Origin: Phascolomyces articulosus
Lineage: Eukaryota > Mucoromycota > Mucoromycetes > Mucorales > Lichtheimiaceae
DNA: 64,000 nt
Assembly: GCA_025677815.1 (NCBI GenBank)
Contig: JAIXMP010000001.1
Coordinates: 1,736,001-1,800,000, forward strand
Reading direction: 5' to 3'
Part shown: positions 56,100 to 64,000 of the stretch, one piece after another
How the letters are laid out: each line of letters begins with the position of its first letter
How positions within the stretch are numbered: the stretch's first letter is position 1
Made by a program: the position numbers and the translations under genes
The notes under the pieces: generated by a model
The model's database searches: none
The model's input: only the letters and a program-made list of their open reading frames with translations
What the model was told of the DNA's origin: nothing

Positions 56100-56190
56100 T
56101 TGCAAATATTTATAAGATCGTATTTGATGGCGTACCTTCGAAAATAAGTATAAAAAACTGAATAATCTCACCGAAGTAGATCGCATTCAT
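55533..56190 (-). CDS. Small five-exon protein (115 aa), unrecognised
   Basis: Exons 56136-56190, 55922-56050, 55747-55814, 55661-55674 and 55533-55614 keep phase at all four junctions, giving 115 residues from ATG to TAG. The fourth exon is only 14 bp and the last intron only 46 bp, with a TTGCTAAAC-like branch site. Residues 1-18 read MNAIYFGEIIQFFILIFE, followed by PLSLVKIHGNF, a Gly-rich turn (FGYGGGNN), two cysteines and a C-terminal NTPPPSEAE. The start loosely resembles the YFG-x-I-x-x-F module found near the C-termini of some large fungal transposon proteins, so it could be a truncated or domesticated element fragment. I cannot assign a function. The neighbourhood is rich in element relics. 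Confidence 0.55.
56069..56095. repeat. TA dinucleotide microsatellite in intron 1 of the small five-exon gene
   Basis: About 13 TA units sit inside the first intron of the 55533-56190 gene, which leaves the splice sites intact. Confidence 0.85.
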
Positions 56191-56517
56191 ATTTTATGTT
56201 CTAGATGAGCAAAGAAACAATCTTACCAATATAAAAATTTATAATGATACTCAAACTTTTTATTTTATTAATAATACTAACAAATACGAATTTAGGGATT
56301 GTGTGAACCTCTCGAGCCAAGGAGGGGTGTCTCGGAGCTCATCGTTCTCAGTCCCGTTCTGAAAGATCTATGATGGATATGTAAGCTATGTTCCATGTAC
56401 ATGTTAAACTTTGTTGTTAATCTTTACTCTTTTCTTTATAGATAATAAGATCATTGACGAACAAACAACATAAGTTAAAATTAAATAAAAATATCTCTCT
56501 CTTCATATTTTGCTAAC

Positions 56518-56772
56518 ATGTACAATATTTTAAATAGTGAACAACCAGCAACAACACTCTCAACACCTGCTCCTTATTCTCTCTCGCAAGCCGCACAAAA
56601 AAAACAACAACAACCAAATGAATCTTCTACTCGTTCTCTTTCCGCTCCTTTTCCTGTTCTTTCCTCATCCGCCCCTTCATCCTCATCCATTCCTTCCTCT
56701 TCATCCACTCTTTCTTCTTCCCCTTCATCCGATCAACAACGGCGAAAGCGAAAGCCTTGTGGTCAGTTATGA
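56518..56772 (+). CDS. Ser/Pro-rich short ORF, possible element-associated fragment
   Basis: This 84-codon frame begins with ATG after a C/T-rich stretch. It encodes a Gln then Ser/Pro-rich low-complexity chain ending in a basic RRKRKPCG segment. A basic cluster followed by a cysteine resembles the beginning of a zinc knuckle, but the frame stops two codons later. It may be the N-terminal part of a broken element protein. No function assigned. Confidence 0.25.
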   Translation: MYNILNSEQPATTLSTPAPYSLSQAAQKKQQQPNESSTRSLSAPFPVLSSSAPSSSSIPSSSSTLSSSPSSDQQRRKRKPCGQL

Positions 56773-56864
56773 CCACGTTCAGCACGAGATCGTAATCAGA
56801 AAAATGATTAATTATTAGTGAATAATAATATTTATATTTTATATAATAAAAAAAATATTTATTA

Positions 56865-57463
56865 ATGGGCACTCAAAAAGAATTCATTGCTACATGTTTG
56901 GGTACACGAATTACCAAAAATATATCACTCTGCACTGGTCTTAAATTCTATGTCCTGGATGCACTGGATCCTTCCCATGGTGTTATTTGGTAGGTATAAT
57001 CACTGAATGTTGTGATCAGTGCTAACTTTTATCTTATAGGCCAACCGTATCCTTCATATCAGTTTTTTACATCCATCACCGTCATCGTCATCATCATTAC
57101 CACCGCCACTACCACTATCACAACAACAGCAACAATTTGATGCCATGGATACAACGGAAAGTTCTGTGCCTGGTGTCTCTGAAGACCTTTCACAGCAGGC
57201 TTTAGACAGGTAAATATATATATGTATAATGATTAAAAAATTATATCTATTGTTAAGTTATTTTTTATAGATTTGTAGGTTCATTTGAGGAACTAAAGAT
57301 ACAGGTTGAAAAAACAAAAGAAAAAAGACGCGTCCCTGTTTCTGTACTTAATCAACATGCAACTGTATGTCAAGATGCATCAAATGAACTAAAAAGCTGG
57401 ACAGTGCAAGAGCTGCACTGGTTCTTCAGAACGCCAGCTGCGTTTTTAAATATTAATATATAG
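56865..57463 (+). pseudogene. Possible three-exon ORF with phase problem
   Basis: Exon-like blocks at 56865-56991, about 57042-57210 and 57271-57463 are separated by two sequences with good intron features (GTAGGT donor, TGCTAAC branch site and TTATAG acceptor; GTAAAT donor and TTATAG acceptor). Blocks two and three read as one plausible protein (SQQQQQFDAMDTTESS, then FVGSFEELKIQVEKTKEKRR and SWTVQELHWFF). The phase from block one does not match block two, so either the first donor is misplaced or the gene is broken. No family is recognised. Confidence 0.3.
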
Positions 57464-58777
57464 TACTATAATATATTAATGATAAAATATAATGATAATA
57501 ATGTGTCTAATGATGTAGAATATTGGTTTCCAATGTGGTTATGTAAATGAGGAAAAAGCCGATAGCATCAGGAATTTTGCGTTGTTTTTGTATCAGCCAA
57601 TAAAAGTTGAGATTGTGAGGCGCAAAATTCAGTTTTTCGAGTTTCATTCGTTGTCGCGGTTATAAATGAAGGGCGTAAGCACGAGTCTTTGGTGTTGTCA
57701 GACATTCGACCAAACTCAACCCACCTAATAACTGGCCTAATAGCTCCATAATCTTGGTTCTCAAACGGCCCCCACTCTGGAATGGCTGAACAATGGTAAG
57801 GCTCCTGTTTAGGCCGAAAAAATAGAGGTGCAAAAAGAAGAATATATTGTTGAATTCAAAAACAACAGTGGTTTATGACATTCATTTCTTAGCACCAGCA
57901 TGAATTATCTTTTGCCAAAAAAAAAAAAAAAAAAACATATTAAGCGTGAAGATCATCCATTCATTTATTTTCCCGTCCATATATTGCTTCTATCTTATTA
58001 AATCCCCATCATGCCGATTACTAAATGATCTTGACTTATATATATAATCTGGTTGAACGTGTATTTGTCTGTTATATTTTATCCTATATTATGTACAACC
58101 CTGTATGCTGGCATTGGATCATGTTCATTTTTATTATTTGGTACCAAAATTCATTCGGCATAGGCCAATATCAAACTGTATAGCTCAATTTCATATGATG
58201 GCCTAATTTCAAAAGCATGGCTCAATTTTAGAAGCATGGCTCATTTTTCATTTCAAGTGGCCAAGTTTAACTTCCAACGCTGTACATCTTTTTCCTACGA
58301 ATCCCTTATATTTTCCTGTACCGACTTTTTACCAATAAAAAACCCAGTCGATGATTATTATTTAAAATTACTAGTTATTCTATAGTGCAAAAAAGTTTAC
58401 ATTGTATGTTATATATATTAAATAGTAAATACTCAAAATAATCACATATATATATATAATGAACGTTTCCTCACTTACTCTTGTTTATGGAGTTCTTGTG
58501 CGTATATGAATGTCTTTCCATATTCTACTATATTAAACTGAGTACGTTCGTCTGGTGTATCTTACTGAATATTTTGTTTTTGTCGCTAATGTTATAATTG
58601 AGATTGTTATCATCATCATGATTACGTTTACTGGATTTTCTTATAATATTTTCAACTAGAATATCGCTAGTTTACCAAGCTACACGAAAGAATACACTTA
58701 CTAACCATTGAAATGCAATAGCTATCATCATCAACCTTACTTTAAAAATCAATTTTAGCTATTGGAGTTCAAAAAGT
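57464..58777. other. Gene-free region with short degenerate tandem array
   Basis: No coding signal is seen. An A18 run lies near 57918-57935. A short array of degenerate 19-bp units is listed separately. The right end is the Csm3 promoter. Confidence 0.5.
58163..58275. repeat. Degenerate ~19-bp tandem array (about six units)
   Basis: Units start at about 58163, 58182, 58200, 58219, 58238 and 58259. They share a GGCYYAATTT-like core followed by an A-rich section often ending AAGCAT. Units 3 and 4 are the most alike. The spacing is 18-21 bp. It lies in non-coding DNA about 600 bp upstream of Csm3. Confidence 0.6.
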
Positions 58778-58843
58778 ACGCGTCCATTTTTAGACGCGCC
58801 CCTTTTTTCGTGAGTTCAACTTCTGAGAAGTGTATTCACGCGT
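58778..58843 (+). promoter_or_regulatory. Cluster of MCB-like sites upstream of Csm3/TIPIN
   Basis: ACGCGT occurs at 58778-58783 and 58838-58843, with GACGCGCC between them at 58793-58800, all within 110 bp of the Csm3 start codon. ACGCGT is the MluI cell-cycle box bound by MBF in ascomycete yeasts, which drives G1/S transcription of replication genes; GCGCC-type sites are E2F-like. Function in this organism is inferred. Confidence 0.6.
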
Positions 58844-58886
58844 TTTTTATTTACCTTTTTTATTTTTCAACACACAAGACTCAACA

Positions 58887-60194
58887 ATGGATATCGATGA
58901 ACTAGATGCTTTACTACTTGATGACTATGATCCTTTTTCCAAAGACACTAATGACACAAATGATCCTAAAGCCAAAGATAATGAGACAACATTTGATCCT
59001 TTGGCAGCAACTAATGGTAAACGCTCCAGCGATGATGCACCAAGTGCAAAGAAAAGACAAAAATTCAAAAGGTTGAATGCAGACGTGTAAGCCCTCTCTC
59101 TTTATATATATATAATCGTTATGTTCCTTTTTTGAATTATATTTTGAACAACGAAAAAAAACAGTTTATTGTCAGATAAAGGATTACCACGATTGCGACA
59201 TGAAGCACCTTGGTTAAAGTTCCAGGGCAAAGGTCATGAGGTAACTTATCTATATAGATAGAGAGTTGTGTATTTAAATAACAAGATTACTTAAACTGTT
59301 GAGATCTTTATTCTTAATAATTTATATAGGATGCCGATTTAAGAAAACTTATCGATTATTATACAATATGGGCCCATAGTCTTTATCCTCGGTTACAGTT
59401 TCGTGATTTTTCTCGTAAAGTATTAAATGCTACTCAAGAAGCGCGTGTTAAGGTATATAATCTATTTTCTGTTTTTCCCTGATACGACATGGTTCATTTC
59501 GATGTTTATATATATTTATATCTAACTAAACAATTTTCTGTTATTAGTATACTTTAAACCAATGGCAAGATGAATATTATGAAAAACAAAGTGTACTTAA
59601 TGAAAACAATCCAGATAAGACTACTACAGCTGAAGGTAATAACAATAAGAAATAGAGAGTAGGAATGTATAGAGATGAAGGAAAGTATGAAATTGAAAGA
59701 AGAACAAAATTTAATTATATATACATATCTTAGACGACGATAATGATGATGATGATGATGATGACGAAGATGAGGATAGACCTACGGAAGAAACAAATGT
59801 ACCAGTTGAAAGAAATAACAACTCGGAGAGTGATGATTCAGATGAAGATAATGATTTATTCTTGGATTACTTGACTGGTGTTCGAACCGATGTCAATGAT
59901 ACCCCTCTATTTTCTACATCAACAAATGTAACTGTAAATAAAAACCTAGAAGAAGAATCAACACATGAAACAACAGCAACATCAACACAACAACAATCCA
60001 ATAACCCAATGATAAGATCAATAGATAATTCTATTCAGGAAGATCCTAAAGAACAACATAGTAATATCCAATTAGACAAAAAAGATAACCAAGACGAAGA
60101 AGAGGATGACGATGAACCCCTGTTCTTAAACATTACAAATAACCGAAAAGCAAAACGAATAATCCAAGATGATGATAGTGACATGAGCGAATGA
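58887..60194 (+). CDS. Replication fork protection complex subunit Csm3/Swi3 (TIPIN)
   Basis: Five exons (58887-59086, 59165-59240, 59330-59452, 59548-59635, 59734-60194) join in phase to 315 residues. The Swi3/TIPIN domain covers about residues 66-150 (LLSDKGLPRLRHEAPWLKFQGKGHE, then LRKLIDYYTIWAHSLYPRLQFRDFSRKV). With its Tof1/Swi1/Timeless partner the protein stabilises stalled replication forks and transmits the S-phase checkpoint. The N-terminus (MDIDELDALLLDDYDPF) and a basic KRQKFKRL patch match family habit; the C-terminal half is highly acidic and Asn/Gln-rich with two Asp/Glu runs. The partner gene is not in this window. Upstream lie MCB-like ACGCGT sites. The gene converges with ClpX. 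Confidence 0.93.
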
Positions 60195-60573
60195 AGAAAA
60201 AAAATAAAACATTGTATTGGACATATTTTTTTATGATCATTACTACAACCCATACAAACATAGTGACTAAATAGCGTATAATTCAAGAAAGGTCAATGTA
60301 AAGCTGGATCATCACATGGCCATACAGATATGTAAAAAAAAAAAGCCAGGGGATTGTGTATATATAATAAGAATCTGAGGAGGGAATAGCGAAAGAAATA
60401 TAACAACAAAAAAAATGGAGGTGTATAATACAAGGAAATAAAATATTGAGAGATAAAAAAAATAATCAAAGAGGTGGGAGGAAGGAAATGAAAAAGCGGG
60501 GAAAAAACATGCGAGTATTGTGGGATATGTTGATCTGTTTATATAATTTGTATATTATAGAAACGGGGATCAT
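60195..60573. other. Convergent intergenic spacer (Csm3 / ClpX)
   Basis: Both flanking genes end here, 379 bp apart. The sequence is A-rich with runs of A; no separate gene is seen. Confidence 0.6.
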
Positions 60574-63246
60574 CTACGCTTGAGTCATTTGTTGACGAAC
60601 TGTAGGTTCTAATTTAAGAAAATCATCACCATCATCCTCAGCAATGATTTGTAATCCAACGTCTCTTTTTTCACCATCAAGATAGATGGGAGATTTCTCC
60701 TTGGCAACCACCTTACTATCTATAACAACATTACGGATAATCGTTCCAGGTGTATCATACATTGGATCCAACAAAATGTTTTCCTATATAATATTAAAAA
60801 AGTATTACAATTTTAGGTCCATCCATACTTTTTTTCGGGACAAATTATGTCAATGTATAATTACCATGATACGACGTAAGCCACGAGCACCTGTCTTTTT
60901 TTCTATAGCTTGTTCTGCAATGCTCTGCAGTGCAGTTTTACTAAAGTGTAATTCAACCTATACATTTATATCAAGCTCCATGAATTTTCTCTTCCAAACT
61001 CTTTATATATAAAACACAATGTTAATTGTCCCCAAAGAGGTATCGCTGCTTACTTGGTTTAAACCAAAGAGACCTTCATATTGTCGCAATAACGAGTTTT
61101 TGGGTTCAGTCATGACTCGTACAAGGTCATCCACTGATAAATTATCCACCGCTGCAAGTACTGGCAATCTTCCAACAAATTCTGCAATTAAACCGTACTT
61201 TACAAGATCTATATATATATATATATACAAATTTAGTTTTTTCCCATTTCAATCTAACGCAAATGACTACAAACTTGCACACTAAATAAATGAACATTAT
61301 ATATATTACCTGTAGGTTCAACAAGCGATAATGCACCACTCCCATCCTTTCCTCCTACCTGATCATCTGAAGCTGAGCGTAATGTGGCATCAAACCCAAT
61401 GGACTGTAGAAATCCATTCATTGACATAGATTAGAAAATAATCTATATTATCTCAGATTTGCATATATATAGAATATAACTTACTCCTTTTGCCACACGA
61501 TCCTGAACCGTTTTTTCCAATCCAATAAATGCGCCACTAAGAATAAATAATATATTGCTAGTATCGACAGCATAAGTTTCACCTTTACCACCCCCTTGAC
61601 CATTGCCAAGGGAACCTGGCATGCCACCGCGACGGTTTTGACTGCTGCTTGCTCCCGATTTATCAGTGACATTCACTACTGTTCCTTCCAACATACGTAA
61701 TAATGATTGTTGAACACCTTCACCAGAGACATCGCGTGAAGCAGATAATGAATCTGAACGTCGAGCAATTTTGTCAATTTCATCAATAAATACAATGCCT
61801 GTTTCGGCTTTTTTTACGTCATAATCGCATGCCTATAATAAAACGTAAACGTAGATTGTATATAAAAATTCATGCATTCAATAAAAAAACACTTCATTCA
61901 TCCATCCACACACACGCACATATATTCATAAATTTTCTATTTCACATTAACCCCAGCTTATCCATAAAAATACCTGTAATAATCGCTGAATAACTAATTC
62001 AACATCCTCTCCTACATAGCCTGCCTGAGTAAAGGGTGTAGCATCCGACATTGAGAATGGGACCTGTAATACTTGAGCCAATGTTCTTGCTAATAAGGTT
62101 TTACCTATACATTCCATTATGGATGGATCGACAAAATCAATTACTAAATACTTTTCCTTCCTTTTTCCCACCCGAAAAAGAGGAACTACATCCCCTGTCT
62201 CTGAATATATACTCCTTCCCACACTTTTTTTTGCTTCTATATTTATAATATTTACCAGATCCTGTAGGCCCAATCAACAAAACATTACTCTTTTCATAGA
62301 CAGTCGTGTCCTGCACGTCATTCTCATTTTGGAAAGAGGAAGGCTTGATATCGATATCTGGTATTGGTCTCATTCCACCGACTTGCGTGGGTGGATTGAG
62401 CCATGCCCGTCTCTGTGAACCTAAACGAGCGTTATACGCTTGTTGTTGTTCTGGTTGTGAAGGTGATGATTGTAAATTTTTATTATCCGTACCATAACGT
62501 TCAGCTGGCACTAAATCCGCAGCCCCGACACCTTGAATCGGACTGCTTGCATAATAGTCCTGTGGGAGTGTGGGTCTATGGTGGTCGGCATGGTGATGAC
62601 GTTCCTCTCCATCCACAGGTACTGCTTCTCGCTGTCGTTTTGCCCATTGTCGTGCAAGGTTGGCTCTTACTCGATTGTAATGATTATAGACGGCAACTGC
62701 CAAAATCTTTTTGGCTCTTTCTTGACCAATAATGTAGTCATTCAGGTGCTTGACAATCTGTTATAATAAAAATAGGAAACCCCAAACCAAATAATATATA
62801 AAAGAGCTATTAGCATATACTTATATAACATATAGAAAACAGGCATGTATCTATTAAAACACAAGTTGGGTGCCATTCTATTTATAAAGGGATAAAAAAC
62901 AGTTTGTTTTTAGATAAAACGTTTTGATAGATAGTAATATATGTACCGTGCGTGGGTCAGTCAAACGAGCTGTTTCCAAGTGGTCATGGGGATATTGAGG
63001 TGCTTGTGGTTGTTGAGGTGGCGGTGGAGGTACATCTTGTGACCCATATTCCATTGTATAATAAGAACAACGACAATGTATTAATGAATTCAACCCTGGT
63101 CGTACTGACGTACGCTTTGATAGTAATGATAGATTGCTACGTTGCTGTTGAAGCTGTCTTGTTCGAACAGTATTATTTCCGAGACGTTGGGTATTGCTGT
63201 TTATAATATACCACAATTGACGATCAAGTTGTCCTCTAGGTCTCAT
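60574..63246 (-). CDS. Mitochondrial ClpX-type AAA+ unfoldase
   Basis: Eight exons (62947-63246, 62256-62757, 61974-62104, 61485-61832, 61310-61403, 61054-61208, 60865-60957, 60574-60783) join in phase to 610 residues. ClpX is a hexameric ATPase that unfolds proteins in the mitochondrial matrix, with or without ClpP. Walker A GPTGSGKT is split by an intron at about 263-270; the pore loop GYVGEDVE, Walker [10 protein letters not shown] (about 324-332), FVGRLPVLA and sensor 2 GARGLRRIM (about 533-541) are all present. The first 60 residues are Arg/Gln/Ser-rich with few acids, fitting a mitochondrial presequence. As in other fungal Mcx1 proteins the N-terminal zinc domain is missing. A low-complexity Gln/Pro/His-rich insert (about 129-240) lies between the first AAA+ helix and Walker A. 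A second insert ([17 protein letters not shown]) lies after Walker B. Confidence 0.95.
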
Positions 63247-63787
63247 TATTGTATATAAGATTGTATGTGTTTATAGTTTATATGTTATGTAAATAAAGAA
63301 AGCCGAACGAAAGTTTATCAGAGCTTATTGATTAAAAAAAGATGAAAGAGAGAATTCAGGCTCATGCCCACAGTGAGCTGACTTTTTTTTGCTTATATAT
63401 ATAAAATAACTCGAATAGATGAGAAGGGGCTACAATCATGATAGGTTTTAAAAAAATGAAGCACTTGAAAAGTGTAAGTATGAGTGTTTTTGCAATATTA
63501 TGGAATACAAATTTCATGCTTCTTCAAATAATATAAAATAGAATAGTAGTGTATGGAAAATTGCGGGTAAAAGCATGGGCATTGGCTATTTACGTTATTG
63601 CTTTTCCTAGCAATAGATTAGAGTAGTATATTTACTCCACCAAAACCTATATCCGGATAACAAAAATTGATAAGATAGGGCTTCTTCTTGCTTCTTTATT
63701 ATTTTTTGTTTCTTCTTTTTCTTTCTCTTCCCTTTTTTTACTCACACACTAAGAAAAAACTTTTTTTTAATCAAATTTTGTTATTTC
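63247..63787. promoter_or_regulatory. Divergent promoter region (ClpX / UreF)
   Basis: These 541 bp separate the starts of ClpX (minus) and UreF (plus). A TATATATA run lies near 63394-63404, and a C/T-rich leader (about 63679-63745) precedes UreF. No other gene is seen. Confidence 0.5.
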
Positions 63788-64000
63788 ATGGCTATTCCAT
63801 TTGTATCAAATCAAACGAGCAGTTGGTTACTCTATATTTTAGTGGATTCAGCATTACCGACAGGTGGTTTCGTCGCTTCGTCGGGTCTTGAAGCAACCCA
63901 CCAAGCCGGATTGCTCGACTCCAGTAACTTGAATGACTTTGTGAATAGTGCCAACCTTAACTATGCTTGCAATACATCGTGCTTTGTTCGAGCTGGCTAT
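63788..64000 (+). CDS. Urease accessory protein UreF (3' partial)
   Basis: The first 71 codons run off the right end. The segment WLLYILVDSALPTGGFVASSGLEATHQAGLL is diagnostic of UreF, which with UreD/UreH and UreG loads nickel into the urease active site. The start ATG follows a pyrimidine-rich leader and opens a short Ser/Asn-rich lead-in. Full-length fungal UreF is roughly 220-300 residues, so most of the gene lies outside. Its presence implies a nickel-urease system in this organism. Urease structural genes are not in this window. Confidence 0.9.
   Translation, partial: MAIPFVSNQTSSWLLYILVDSALPTGGFVASSGLEATHQAGLLDSSNLNDFVNSANLNYACNTSCFVRAGY

Overview
The window looks like nuclear DNA of an early-diverging filamentous fungus, most likely a mucoralean (Mucoromycota). 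It is AT-rich, with long A/T tracts and TA, AAT and TTA microsatellites. Genes are split by many short GT..AG introns (about 46-150 bp) with GTAAGT-like donors and CTAAC-like branch sites. I recognised protein families from memory without database searches. Most exon boundaries were checked by following the reading phase through every junction.

Layout. At 1-2063 (+) lies a 5'-truncated RBBP4/Msi1/Hat2 WD40 histone chaperone, followed by an Ecl1-type Cys-rich regulator (2304-2942, +). A decayed reading frame sits at about 3985-4756 (-). A 13-exon class C (GABA-B-like) GPCR with an appended PH-like cytoplasmic domain fills 6487-10859 (-). From about 12.1 to 16.4 kb there are broken coding fragments, probably mobile-element debris. 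Then come a tiny CxxC/CxxH protein (19540-19698, -), an ankyrin + DIL-domain protein (20326-23913, -), a secreted defensin-like peptide (26056-26412, -), ribosomal P1 (27180-27685, -) and GAPDH (31767-33167, +). The type B histone acetyltransferase Hat1 follows at 37486-39471 (+), then a second tiny Cys/His ORF (44050-44181, +), an unrecognised 522-residue protein (45832-48280, -) and a secreted 6-phosphogluconolactonase-like beta-propeller (48350-49561, -). The 50.5-57.5 kb zone is mobile-element territory: a PIF/Harbinger transposase pseudogene, a pseudogene interrupted by a 598-bp Tc1/mariner-type element, and a five-exon small gene. The right end holds Csm3/Swi3/TIPIN (58887-60194, +), mitochondrial ClpX (60574-63246, -) and the start of the urease accessory gene ureF (63788-64000, +).

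How the genes relate. Hat1 and the Hat2/RBBP4-type protein form the cytosolic HAT-B complex that acetylates new histone H4 during DNA replication. Csm3 protects replication forks and has a cluster of MCB-like ACGCGT sites just upstream, so S-phase chromatin duplication is a loose theme. I see no cluster or operon logic. GAPDH and P1 show the C-ending codon bias expected of highly expressed genes. The strongest leads are the GPCR-PH fusion, the element whose removal restores an exon frame, the Csm3 promoter cluster, the two tiny Cys/His proteins and the defensin-like peptide.
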